Positions 25,393 to 34,092 of a stretch of DNA of 64,000 bases are shown here, piece after piece. The notes beneath the pieces are model-generated. The model was given only the letters and a program-made list of their open reading frames with translations. It did not search any database and was not told the origin of the DNA. Each line of letters starts with the position of its first letter. Within the stretch, counting starts at the first letter, position 1. The DNA lies in the NCBI RefSeq assembly GCF_043641925.1, contig NZ_JBHZRU010000008.1:79784-143783 (forward strand), written 5' to 3'. A program made the position numbers and the translations under genes. Source of the DNA: Paenisporosarcina quisquiliarum_A. Its GTDB lineage: Bacteria; Bacillota; Bacilli; Bacillales_A; Planococcaceae.

Positions 25393-27369
25393 ATGACAAA
25401 ACGAAAACTCACAATTGATGATTTAACTAAATTAGTTTCAGTCACTCAACCGACATTGGCACCAAATCAAAAAGAAGCTGTGTTTATACATACGATGATT
25501 GATGACAATGAAAATACATATCAAGCTAATTTATGGCATGTAGATCTTGATTCGAAAGAGTTAACGCAGTGGACGCACGGGAAAGAAAGAGTATCAAGCC
25601 CTTCTTTTTCAGCAGACGGATCAAAACTGGCATTTTTATCAACCAGAAATGAAAAAAATCAGCTTTACGTTCTGTCAACTAAAGGTGGCGAAGCACGAAA
25701 GATAACAACTTTTGAAAAAGGTGTAAGTAGCTACTTATGGTCTCCATGTGGCAAGAAAATTTGGTTCTCAGCTTCATTAAAAGAAGGAAAGGATTTCACA
25801 GATGAACCAGAAAAAGAAGAAAAGAAAAAGCCCGAACCGGTTGTAGTCGATAAAATGAAGTACAAAATGGATGGTGTAGGATTACTTCCTCAAGATGTTT
25901 ACAAGCATATTGGCTATATCGATTTAGAGACGGAAGAAGTCACGCAATTTACGGATGGCAACCATATGTATGGGTTACAAGCGATTTCTCATGATGGCAA
26001 GAAAATTGTCTTTAATGTCAACCGTTCTGAAAATCAGGACTTTGAGTTCCGCCAGTCTTTGTATTTAGTTGATATTGAATCAAAAGAAGAAACGGCAATC
26101 ATTGAAGAAGATGGCTATTATGGTGGTGCTGCATTTTCTTTTGATGATTCAAAAATCGCTTTTGTAGGAAGTGACGCTTCATTTAAAAATGCGACACACA
26201 CTGAACTGTATGTGTATGACATTGAAAATGGGATTCGAGAAGTGTTAACGGAAGGCATTGACGCACCCGTAGGAGATTTAGTAGTCGCAGACCATCAGCA
26301 AGGAGCGGATGCACCAAGTGTTGTTTGGACAAACAATCATCATGTATATTTCCAAGTGTCGACGATGGGCGATGTTCGATTATATGCAGCATCTCTAGAA
26401 GGTGAAATGTATCCTGCGACTGGTGAGGATGAACATGTGTACGGCTATGATGTTGCGGAATCTGGTGAGTTTGCATTGGTGACGGTTTCTACACCCACTA
26501 CAGTTGGAGAACTATATTTGCACACGATTGCTACAGGAGAAAGAAAAGCTTTAACTTCTTTTAATAAAGCTTTTGAAGAGGAAGTAGAGTTAGTTGCAGC
26601 TGAACCGCTTACGTATAAAGGTGCCAAAGATTTCGATGTTCATGGTTGGTTAATGAAGCCTGCAGGATATATTGAAGGAGAGAAATATCCATTAATTGTT
26701 GAAATTCATGGAGGACCTCATGCGATGTTTGCTAATACCTTCTTCCACGAGCTACATTTATTAGCAGCGCAAGGATATGGTGTGTTGTATTTAAATCCAC
26801 GAGGGAGTCATGGGTATAGTCAACAATTTGTCGACTCAGTGCGAGGAGATTATGGTGGAGATGATTATCAAGACATTATGGATGGCTTGGACTCAGTATT
26901 AGCTGATCATGAATGGATTGATCAATCACGCCTTGGTGTAACGGGTGGTAGTTATGGTGGATTTATGACGAACTGGATTGTCGGCCATACAAATCGTTTC
27001 AAAGCGGCTGTAACACAGCGATCCATTTCGAACTGGATTAGCTTCTTTGGTGTCTCAGACATTGGTTATTATTTTAACGAATGGCAAATCGGAGCGGACA
27101 TGACGGATGTGGATAAGCTTTGGAATCACTCGCCATTAAAATATGCAAGTAATGTAGAAACGCCATTACTAATTCTTCATAGCGAAAAAGATTTCCGATG
27201 TCCAATTGAGCAAGCAGAACAGCTTTATATAACTTTAAAACAAATGAAAAAAGAGACGCGTTTTGTGAGATTCCCAGACGCAGATCATAACCTTTCAAGA
27301 ACAGGTACACCAAGTTTACGTTATGCAAGATTGCAACAAATTGTGGATTGGTTTGAAAAGTATATGTGA
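25393..27369 (+). CDS. yuxL: S9-family prolyl oligopeptidase-like serine peptidase (YuxL-like)
   Basis: A 658-residue cytosolic peptidase with an N-terminal beta-propeller (about 1-390) and a C-terminal alpha/beta hydrolase. The nucleophile Ser is in GGSYGGFMTN, the Asp in HSEKDFRCP and the His in DADHNLSR. Length and layout match B. subtilis YuxL. It probably cleaves small peptides, with the propeller excluding large substrates. A charged lysine/glutamate-rich insert lies near residues 137-150. The start is ATG after AAGGGGG. The GNAT gene follows after 9 bp. Confidence 0.9.
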   Translation: MTKRKLTIDDLTKLVSVTQPTLAPNQKEAVFIHTMIDDNENTYQANLWHVDLDSKELTQWTHGKERVSSPSFSADGSKLAFLSTRNEKNQLYVLSTKGGEARKITTFEKGVSSYLWSPCGKKIWFSASLKEGKDFTDEPEKEEKKKPEPVVVDKMKYKMDGVGLLPQDVYKHIGYIDLETEEVTQFTDGNHMYGLQAISHDGKKIVFNVNRSENQDFEFRQSLYLVDIESKEETAIIEEDGYYGGAAFSFDDSKIAFVGSDASFKNATHTELYVYDIENGIREVLTEGIDAPVGDLVVADHQQGADAPSVVWTNNHHVYFQVSTMGDVRLYAASLEGEMYPATGEDEHVYGYDVAESGEFALVTVSTPTTVGELYLHTIATGERKALTSFNKAFEEEVELVAAEPLTYKGAKDFDVHGWLMKPAGYIEGEKYPLIVEIHGGPHAMFANTFFHELHLLAAQGYGVLYLNPRGSHGYSQQFVDSVRGDYGGDDYQDIMDGLDSVLADHEWIDQSRLGVTGGSYGGFMTNWIVGHTNRFKAAVTQRSISNWISFFGVSDIGYYFNEWQIGADMTDVDKLWNHSPLKYASNVETPLLILHSEKDFRCPIEQAEQLYITLKQMKKETRFVRFPDADHNLSRTGTPSLRYARLQQIVDWFEKYM

Positions 27370-27378
27370 GGTGATTTT

Positions 27379-27918
27379 TTGATTCAAGCAAAAAGTACGG
27401 TCCAGTTACGACCAATAAAAGAAGACGATTTATATGCACTGTGGGAAATGAGTGCCAAAGAAGAGGCGCCAGAATGGAAAAAATGGGATGCGCCATATTA
27501 TCCGTATTCTCCTAAAACATATAAAGAATTTTTGAAAAATAAGGCCTACTATCTTGAACCTAATCGAATAAAAGGCATTGAAGTAAATAATGAATTAATT
27601 GGAATCGTTTCGTACTATTGGGAACATGAACCTTCAAAGTGGCTTGAAATGGGGATTACCATATTCAAACCATCTTACTGGAGCGGTGGTTATGGTACTG
27701 ATGCTTTGAAGCAGTGGATGGATATGCTATTTACAGAAATGCCACTTGTGCGCGTTGGATTCACGACTTGGTCTGGGAATGAGCGCATGGTTAAGGTTGG
27801 AGAAAAACTAGGGCTGACAATGGAAGCGCGTATTCGAAAAGTTCGCTTCTATAATGATGTCTATTATGACTCCATTCGAATGGGTATTTTAAGAGAAGAT
27901 TGGGAAGCATTGAATTAA
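27379..27918 (+). CDS. GNAT-family N-acetyltransferase
   Basis: A 179-residue acetyltransferase of the RimJ/RimL-like group (Acetyltransf_3). The acetyl-CoA loop region is YWSGGYGTDAL, followed by the helix carrying NERMVKVGEKLG, typical of enzymes acetylating protein N-termini or small amines. The start is TTG after GAGGTG, 9 bp behind the peptidase, so the two are probably co-transcribed. The substrate is unknown. Confidence 0.85.
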   Translation: MIQAKSTVQLRPIKEDDLYALWEMSAKEEAPEWKKWDAPYYPYSPKTYKEFLKNKAYYLEPNRIKGIEVNNELIGIVSYYWEHEPSKWLEMGITIFKPSYWSGGYGTDALKQWMDMLFTEMPLVRVGFTTWSGNERMVKVGEKLGLTMEARIRKVRFYNDVYYDSIRMGILREDWEALN

Positions 27919-27927
27919 GTAAAGACA

Positions 27928-27969
27928 AACTCCTCCATTTCGCTATCGCGAAGGGAGGAGTTCTTTTAT
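27928..27969 (+). terminator. Terminator after the GNAT gene
   Basis: AACTCCTCC pairs with GGAGGAGTT, with an inner TTCGC/GCGAA stem, followed by CTTTTATT. Confidence 0.8.
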
Positions 27970-28088
27970 TGTCGAATTAAAAGAAGATAAGATTAGATTA
28001 TTTTAAAAATCTATGATATAAATAGGGTTGTTAACCTAATACCAAGTATACAGGTAGGAATAATATAGATGTAAAAGGGGGATTCGCT

Positions 28089-28724
28089 GTGGGACGTGAA
28101 TTCGTAGAGATTTTTGATGACTGGATAGATTCATATGATGCATCCGTTTCAGGGAAAGATCCTGAATATCGGGATGTGTTTGATAAATATGAGGAAATTT
28201 TAACAGCGGTTACTGAACGATCTTTTGGCACAGTACTTGAATTTGGAACTGGAACTGGTAATTTAACTGCCAAGTTAATCAGTGCGGGTTACAAGGTAAT
28301 CGGTATTGAACCAAATGCAGCAATGCGAAAAGTTACAGGAGAACGCTTTCCTCACATTTCATTAACGGATGGGGATTTGCTATCTTTTGAAACAACTGAA
28401 CATATAGATACAATTGTCAGCTCTTACGTTTTTCATCATTTAACGGATGAAGATAAAGGTAAAGCTGTTCATCAATATGCAAGTCTTTTATCTAAGGGTG
28501 GAAAAGTGGTATTTGCCGATACAGTTTTTATTTCAGAACAAGCAAAACAAGACCAAATTATAAAAGAACGCACGCGTGGTTTTAACAACGTAGCAGATGA
28601 TTTGGAACGAGAATACTATACAACTATTTCTATTTTAGAAACAAAATTTAAGAATGCTGGATTTGATGTTCGTTTTGAGCGTATGAATGATTATGTATGG
28701 CTGATAGAAGCAACTAAAAACTAA
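28089..28724 (+). CDS. yrrT: SAM-dependent methyltransferase YrrT
   Basis: A 211-residue class I methyltransferase. Motif I is VLEFGTGTGNLTAKL (about 49-63), then IGIEPN and the FHHLTDEDKG block. It is very like B. subtilis YrrT, whose gene heads the sulfur-recycling operon yrrT-mtnN-mccA-mccB. Here it heads yrrT-luxS-mccA-mccB. Its own substrate is not established. The start is GTG after AGGGGG. A region with spaced ATACC and AGGAATA (28040-28066) could be a CymR site but matches only loosely. Confidence 0.88.
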   Translation: MGREFVEIFDDWIDSYDASVSGKDPEYRDVFDKYEEILTAVTERSFGTVLEFGTGTGNLTAKLISAGYKVIGIEPNAAMRKVTGERFPHISLTDGDLLSFETTEHIDTIVSSYVFHHLTDEDKGKAVHQYASLLSKGGKVVFADTVFISEQAKQDQIIKERTRGFNNVADDLEREYYTTISILETKFKNAGFDVRFERMNDYVWLIEATKN

Positions 28725-28738
28725 AGGAGTGTTGAAAA

Positions 28739-29209
28739 ATGAAACAAATGAATGTAGAAAGTTTTAATTTAGATCATACAAAAGTGGTTGCGCCTTATGT
28801 TCGTTTAGCAGGTAGAAAACTTGGAGCGAACGGTGACGAAATTTTAAAATATGATATTCGTTTTAAACAACCTAACAATGAACATATGGAAATGGCAGGT
28901 CTTCACTCTATTGAACATTTAATGGCGGAAAATATTCGGAACCATACAGACAAAGTTGTGGATATGAGTCCAATGGGATGTCAGACAGGTTTTTATTTAG
29001 CGGTAATAAATCATGACGACTTTGACGAGATTTTGGTGATATTAGAAAAAACGTTAGAAGATGTTTTAAATGCAACGGAAGTTCCTGCTTGTAATGAAGT
29101 GCAATGTGGCTGGGCAGCTAACCACAGTTTAGAAGGCGCAAAAGCCATCGCTCGTGATATGCTTATGAAAAAAGATGAATGGCACGTGGTCTTTGCGGAG
29201 GAAGCTTAA
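28739..29209 (+). CDS. luxS: S-ribosylhomocysteine lyase LuxS (AI-2 synthase)
   Basis: Splits S-ribosylhomocysteine into homocysteine and the AI-2 precursor. The protein has 156 residues. Metal ligands are His56 and His60 (HSIEH) and Cys123 (CGWA); the catalytic Cys81 is in SPMGCQTG. It lies between yrrT and mccA in place of the mtnN gene of B. subtilis, so homocysteine production feeds directly into the next enzyme. AAGGAG precedes the ATG. The stop overlaps the mccA start by one base (TAATG). It gives the cell an AI-2 signal as a by-product, but no Lsr genes are in the window. Confidence 0.95.
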   Translation: MKQMNVESFNLDHTKVVAPYVRLAGRKLGANGDEILKYDIRFKQPNNEHMEMAGLHSIEHLMAENIRNHTDKVVDMSPMGCQTGFYLAVINHDDFDEILVILEKTLEDVLNATEVPACNEVQCGWAANHSLEGAKAIARDMLMKKDEWHVVFAEEA

Positions 29210-30141
29210 TGAATGTTTATGGAAGTGTACATGAATTAATAGGGAATACACCTGTTGTTGAATTAAAGAATATTGAAATTCCAAACAATTGTCGTATTTT
29301 TGCGAAACTCGAATTTATGAATCCTGGCGGAAGTGTCAAGGATCGCTTAGGATTATCACTACTTCGGGATGCAGAAGAGTCTGGTCAATTACTTCCAGGT
29401 GGAACGATAATCGAACCCACTGCTGGGAATACTGGAATTGGTGTAGCTTTAGCAGCGATTGGAAAAGGATATACGGTCAAATTTGTTGTACCTCAAAAAT
29501 TCAGTATGGAAAAGCAAACGCTGATGCGAGCTCTTGGTGCTGAAATTGTAAATACGCCAACTGAGCTAGGAATGAAAGGAGCGATTGAAAAAGCCAAGGA
29601 GTTGGTTCAGGAAACTCCAGGTGCTTTTTCACCTTCCCAATTTTCGAATCCAGCTAATCCGGAAACATACGTGCACACATTAGGTCCTGAGTTATGGCGT
29701 GACTTAGATGGTGAAATTGATGTGTTTGTTGCTGGAGCGGGTTCAGGTGGAACATTTATGGGAACGGCTAGGTATTTAAAAAGTCAAAAAGCAAACATTA
29801 AGACAGTGATTGTAGAACCAGAAGGATCTATATTAAACGGTGGAGAAGCTGGTTCTCATTATACCGAAGGAATTGGAATGGAATTTTTACCTGCGTATAT
29901 GGACAAATCCTATTTTAATGCCATTCATACAGTGACGGATCGAGACGCTTTTGACAAACTTCGTGAGTTGTCTTTAAAAGAAGGCTTACTTGTAGGAAGT
30001 TCATCTGGAGCTACTTTATTTGCCTCGTTAGAAGAAGCGAAAGTAGCCAAGCCAGGAAGTCATATCGTCACCATTTTTGCAGACTCTAGTGAACGGTATT
30101 TAAGTCAAAATGTGTATGATCTTTTAAAGGAGGATGAATAA
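29209..30141 (+). CDS. mccA: O-acetylserine-dependent cystathionine beta-synthase MccA
   Basis: PLP enzyme of the cysteine synthase fold, 310 residues, joining O-acetylserine and homocysteine to cystathionine. The PLP Lys is in PGGSVKDRLG (about 36-45), the phosphate/substrate loop is EPTAGNTGIG, and GAGSGGTFMG binds the PLP phosphate. The frame is open to 29179, but the ATG at 29209 with GCGGAGG upstream fits homologues. It overlaps luxS by one base. Position before mccB, rather than sequence alone, favours MccA over CysK. Confidence 0.92.
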   Translation: MNVYGSVHELIGNTPVVELKNIEIPNNCRIFAKLEFMNPGGSVKDRLGLSLLRDAEESGQLLPGGTIIEPTAGNTGIGVALAAIGKGYTVKFVVPQKFSMEKQTLMRALGAEIVNTPTELGMKGAIEKAKELVQETPGAFSPSQFSNPANPETYVHTLGPELWRDLDGEIDVFVAGAGSGGTFMGTARYLKSQKANIKTVIVEPEGSILNGGEAGSHYTEGIGMEFLPAYMDKSYFNAIHTVTDRDAFDKLRELSLKEGLLVGSSSGATLFASLEEAKVAKPGSHIVTIFADSSERYLSQNVYDLLKEDE

Positions 30142-30143
30142 AG

Positions 30144-31277
30144 ATGAGACCTAAAACGAAATTAATACACGCTGGCATCGTTGGAGATGAAACGACCGGT
30201 GCTGTTTCAACACCTATTTATCAAGTAAGTACGTATAAACAAGATGCAGTAGGTGATTTCCGAGGATACGAATATTCTCGTACTGGAAATCCAACACGTC
30301 ATGCACTTGAAGTATTAATCAGTGACCTCGAAGGAGGACATGCAGGTTTTGCATTTGGATCTGGAATGGCGGCAATCAGTTCAGTAATGATGCTGTTTAA
30401 CTCTGGTGATCATATCGTGATGACCGACGATGTGTACGGTGGTACATATCGCGTGATGACGAAAGTGTTAAACCGCTTCGGCATTGAATCTACATTTGTG
30501 GATTCTTCAAATTTGGCTGAATTTGAAGCGGCTATTCAAGAAAATACGAAGGCGGTATTCTTGGAAACACCTACGAATCCTTTATTGAAAGTAACAAATA
30601 TCGCTGACATTGCGAAGCTCGCAAAATCTAAAGGACTTCTAACAATCGTAGATAACACGTTCATGACGCCTTATTTGCAGCAACCGATTTCCTTAGGTGC
30701 TGATATCGTCTTGCATAGTGCCACGAAATACATTGGTGGCCATAGTGATGTAGTCGCTGGATTAGTTGTAGTAGCTACCGAGGAATTGGCTAAGGAACTT
30801 CATTTTGTTCAAAATTCAGTAGGGGCCATATTAGGACCGCAAGATTCATGGCTACTTATTCGAGGGTTGAAAACGCTTGGCATTCGTATGGAAGAAACGA
30901 ATTCGAACGCGAAACGAATTGCTGATTTCTTAGTTGCTCATGAAGCGGTAGGCAAGGTTTATTATCCTGGACTTGAAACACATGCCGGACATGACATTAT
31001 GAAGAAACAAACCACTGGATTTGGTGGAATGATTTCATTTGACGTAGGTAGCACAGAAAAAGCCGCACAGTTATTGAAGAAATTGCGTTACTTCACACTA
31101 GCTGAAAGTTTAGGAGCGGTAGAAAGCTTGATTTCTGTCCCTGCACAGATGACTCACGCATCGATTCCAGCTGATCGTCGTCAAGAACTCGGCATATTGG
31201 ACGGATTGGTTCGTATATCAGTCGGCATTGAAGATGTCGAGGATTTACTAGAAGATTTACAACAAGGTTTAGCTTAA
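30144..31277 (+). CDS. mccB: Cystathionine gamma-lyase MccB
   Basis: PLP enzyme of the Cys/Met metabolism family, 377 residues, converting cystathionine to cysteine, ammonia and 2-oxobutyrate. The PLP Lys is in SATKYIGGHSD, with the N-terminal YEYSRTGNPTR and GSGMAAIS motifs. With MccA it completes reverse transsulfuration from homocysteine. It begins two bases after the mccA stop, behind AAAGGAGG, and ends the operon before a strong terminator. Confidence 0.93.
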   Translation: MRPKTKLIHAGIVGDETTGAVSTPIYQVSTYKQDAVGDFRGYEYSRTGNPTRHALEVLISDLEGGHAGFAFGSGMAAISSVMMLFNSGDHIVMTDDVYGGTYRVMTKVLNRFGIESTFVDSSNLAEFEAAIQENTKAVFLETPTNPLLKVTNIADIAKLAKSKGLLTIVDNTFMTPYLQQPISLGADIVLHSATKYIGGHSDVVAGLVVVATEELAKELHFVQNSVGAILGPQDSWLLIRGLKTLGIRMEETNSNAKRIADFLVAHEAVGKVYYPGLETHAGHDIMKKQTTGFGGMISFDVGSTEKAAQLLKKLRYFTLAESLGAVESLISVPAQMTHASIPADRRQELGILDGLVRISVGIEDVEDLLEDLQQGLA

Positions 31278-31294
31278 TACATTGATGATTAATG

Positions 31295-31327
31295 TCACTC
31301 CATGCGTTTGTGTGGAGTGACTTTTTG
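31295..31327 (+). terminator. Terminator of the yrrT-luxS-mccAB operon
   Basis: GTCACTCCA/TGGAGTGAC stem followed by five T. Confidence 0.9.
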
Positions 31328-31342
31328 CGTTTTCTTGGTCTC

Positions 31343-31441
31343 AGTTAGAGGTTTGGCACTCTTGGTTAGAATTATGACGTTCTCAGTTAGAAAAATAGCA
31401 TTCTTGGTTAGAATAATCGACATCTCAGTTGTAATTTTTAA
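31343..31441. repeat. 21-bp tandem repeat, four units plus a partial fifth
   Basis: Units start at 31343, 31364, 31385 and 31406, each exactly 21 bp, with a partial unit at 31427. They share GTTAGA near the start and end in (G/A)(C/T)(A/G)(T/C)(T/C)CT-like bases. Units alternate between CAGTTAGA and TGGTTAGA, giving a 42-bp higher-order period. It is non-coding and lies between the convergent mccB and crotonase genes. Confidence 0.8.
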
Positions 31442-31463
31442 TTAGTGGAAGTGGTTAGAACCC

Positions 31464-31499
31464 AAAATAAAAGCTGTTCCCTGCAAAAAAGGGAACAGC
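31464..31499 (-). terminator. Terminator of the crotonase gene
   Basis: On the minus strand GCTGTTCCC/GGGAACAGC is followed by TTTTATTTT. Confidence 0.85.
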
Positions 31500-31511
31500 A
31501 GCTGTGATTCC

Positions 31512-32288
31512 TTATTTACCTTTAAACTGAGGTTTGCGTTTTTCACTGAATGCCAGTAATGCTTCTACACGGTCTTCAGTTGGAATCGTCATTTCGTATG
31601 CTTTTCGTTCAATATGTAATCCTGTTTGTAAGTCTGCGTTCATCCCATGTTTTATGGCAAATTTAGCTTGTTGTAAAGCAACTGGTCCGTTTGCAAGCAT
31701 CATATCTGCAAATTTCCCTGTTTCTTCTAGTAAGCTCTCTTTTGCAACCACTTTCGTTAAAATACCGTAAGATAGAGCTTCTTCAGCATTTAGTCGTCGT
31801 GCTGTCAAAATTAATTCCATTGCTTTTGATTCACCGATTAGTCTAGGCAAACGTTGCGTTCCACCTGCTCCCGGTATAATCGCTAAACTCGTTTCTGTTA
31901 ATCCGAGAGTAATATCATGAGCAGCAATTCGGAAGTCACAAGATAGTGCGAGCTCCATACCGCCTCCAAATGCATAGCCATTCATCATAGCGATTGTCGG
32001 TTGTGGCAAGCTTTCGATCGATGAAAAAACCTCACCGATCTTGTATATATTACGTTTCACTTGTTGTTCAGTTAATGTTTTACGTTCTTTTAAATCAGCA
32101 CCAACACTAAATGCTTTTTCGCCAGCTCCCGTAAAAATAACCACGCGAATATCTGGGTTAATACGAATTGCCTCAGCTACTTGTCCTAGCTCTCTCAACA
32201 TTTCATAATTAAACGCGTTCATTGAATCAGGTCGGTTTAACGTGATAATTGCTAAATTTCCATTCTGTTCATAACGAATGCCTTCCAT
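31512..32288 (-). CDS. Enoyl-CoA hydratase (crotonase family)
   Basis: A 258-residue crotonase. The oxyanion region is AFSVGADLKE and the main motif is GGGMELALSCDFRIA, followed by GLTETSLAIIPGAGGTQRLPR. Both catalytic Glu positions of true hydratases are filled (GGGME and LTETS). It probably hydrates 2-enoyl-CoA in fatty-acid beta-oxidation or leucine-type catabolism. It is a lone gene with its own terminator. I find no FadR palindrome upstream, unlike lcfB. GGAGGAT precedes the ATG. Confidence 0.88.
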   Translation of the reverse strand: MEGIRYEQNGNLAIITLNRPDSMNAFNYEMLRELGQVAEAIRINPDIRVVIFTGAGEKAFSVGADLKERKTLTEQQVKRNIYKIGEVFSSIESLPQPTIAMMNGYAFGGGMELALSCDFRIAAHDITLGLTETSLAIIPGAGGTQRLPRLIGESKAMELILTARRLNAEEALSYGILTKVVAKESLLEETGKFADMMLANGPVALQQAKFAIKHGMNADLQTGLHIERKAYEMTIPTEDRVEALLAFSEKRKPQFKGK

Positions 32289-32351
32289 TTTGTATCCTCC
32301 TCAGTTTGTTCACATTTCAGAAAACTTTTCTCCTACAAAACATATCACTTT

Positions 32352-32381
32352 TTGGACCTTGTTACCATCAGTCTCTATAAT
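32352..32381 (+). promoter_or_regulatory. Promoter of the ABC1/UbiB-like gene
   Basis: TTGGAC and TATAAT spaced by 18 bp, 24 bp upstream of the ATG. Confidence 0.6.
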
Positions 32382-32404
32382 GAATTGAAAAGGAGGCGAC
32401 TGAT

Positions 32405-34033
32405 ATGGAACGAATTACGTTGTACCGGATTTTTCGTATTGTATGGATGTCTGTGAAATTCTTTGTACAAGTTACGTTTTTTCAGCGCCGCTACATAGGA
32501 CGTTGGACATCATCTACTGATGTGAAATGGGAGAGACTAGTCACTAAACAAGCGAAAGAATATAAACGGACTGCCTTGAAAATTGGTGGGCTGATGATTA
32601 AGATGGGGCAGTTTTTGTCCACTCGTGCAGATATTATGCCCCCTTCATTTATAGCAGAGCTTGAAGGGTTAACCGATCGTGTACCTGCAGTACCAAGGGA
32701 AAAAGCCTTATCTTTATTAGAAGAAGAATGGAATGTGTTACATACCGATTATTTGTCTTTCCTATCGGATAAACCAGTAGCTTCAGCTTCTATTGGAGAA
32801 GTGTATAAAGGAACATTGCTCGATGGCACGACAGTTGCGATTAAAATACAGCGTCCTGATATCGATCGGATTTTACGAGCTGATTTTCGAGCGATGAAAA
32901 TTGTGATTTGGTTAGCGAAGAAATTCACGTCCTTTGGAAAACAAATTGATTTCAATCTTTTATATAGTGAAATGGTTGAAACGATTGGGGCAGAGCTGAA
33001 TTTCTTACAAGAACTTCGAAATGGACGTCAGTTTGCCGATCGTTTTGAGGATATGCCTGGTGTCGTGTTTCCGGTTTATTTCGATGAATTTTCTACAAGA
33101 CGTGTACTTGTGATGGAATGGATTGAAGGTGCTCGAGTTACCGATTTGGCTTTTATTGAACGAAATGAAATTAACCGCAGAGTACTTTCAGAAAGACTTT
33201 TTCGTCTATTTTTAGAGCAAGTACTAGATGGTGGCCAGTTCCATGCCGATCCTCATGGCGGGAATATTTTATTGAAACCAGACGGTACTATTGTGTTAAT
33301 TGATTTTGGGATGGTAGGCTCTATTTCACAAAGTGAGTCTCGCTCAGTTTTAAAAGTAGTCGAGGGGATTATTTTCAAACAATATGATCAAGTGTTAGAT
33401 GGGTTAGAAGAGCTTCGGTTTTTATTGCCAAATGCCGATCGTCGCTTGCTAGCGGATTCTATTTCTCGTGTGGTTGCTGCATATGAGTCGGAAGAATTAA
33501 CTCAAATGGATAGCTTTGTTGTTGACCGTCTCCTAGACGATTTACGTTTAATTGTTCGGACTCAACCTGTACAATTGCCAGCTGAATTTGCGTTCTTTGG
33601 TCGTGCAGTCTCTACGTTTGTGGGTGTTTTGCATGTTTTGGATCCGAAAGTAGATTTACTGGCGATAGCGAAACCTCGTGTAATGGAATGGGCGTCTATG
33701 CAGAAAGAAAATGGCGGTGTATTTTCAAAAGAAGATGTCTTGCGACTTGCTTTAAATGCCATTGGACCTCTACGTCAGTTCCCTCAGAAAGTAATAACAT
33801 TTTTGGAAGAACCGACTCGAATGCGGGAGTACCAGATGGGCCGTGATGCTTTACGACGAGATGAACGTATGTTGCTTCAAACTCGGATTTTTGCAGGAAT
33901 CATTGCAATTTTAGCGATGACTTCGACACTATTTAGTATTTGGACAGCTCATGAACCTTTGTTAATAACTTCTGCGTCAATTTTCATTATCTCTATATGG
34001 GTATTTAAGTCAAAAAACAGAAAAATTAAATAG
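32405..34033 (+). CDS. ABC1/UbiB (AarF) atypical kinase-like protein
   Basis: A 542-residue protein of the UbiB superfamily. Diagnostic features are KMGQFLSTRADIMP (the KxGQ block, about 66-79), an Ala-rich loop SASIGEVYKG in place of a glycine loop, the Lys in AIKIQRPD, HADPHGGNI and the metal-binding IDFGMVG. One or two hydrophobic segments at the C-terminus (about 497-535) anchor it to the membrane. Relatives support lipid or quinone homeostasis through ATPase activity. The role here is not known; no quinone genes are adjacent. Confidence 0.88.
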   Translation: MERITLYRIFRIVWMSVKFFVQVTFFQRRYIGRWTSSTDVKWERLVTKQAKEYKRTALKIGGLMIKMGQFLSTRADIMPPSFIAELEGLTDRVPAVPREKALSLLEEEWNVLHTDYLSFLSDKPVASASIGEVYKGTLLDGTTVAIKIQRPDIDRILRADFRAMKIVIWLAKKFTSFGKQIDFNLLYSEMVETIGAELNFLQELRNGRQFADRFEDMPGVVFPVYFDEFSTRRVLVMEWIEGARVTDLAFIERNEINRRVLSERLFRLFLEQVLDGGQFHADPHGGNILLKPDGTIVLIDFGMVGSISQSESRSVLKVVEGIIFKQYDQVLDGLEELRFLLPNADRRLLADSISRVVAAYESEELTQMDSFVVDRLLDDLRLIVRTQPVQLPAEFAFFGRAVSTFVGVLHVLDPKVDLLAIAKPRVMEWASMQKENGGVFSKEDVLRLALNAIGPLRQFPQKVITFLEEPTRMREYQMGRDALRRDERMLLQTRIFAGIIAILAMTSTLFSIWTAHEPLLITSASIFIISIWVFKSKNRKIK

Positions 34034-34092
34034 GATTATTTAGGATTTTTTGGTATACTGTCCCTATCAATTTTAGTAAATGAGGCGCATAA

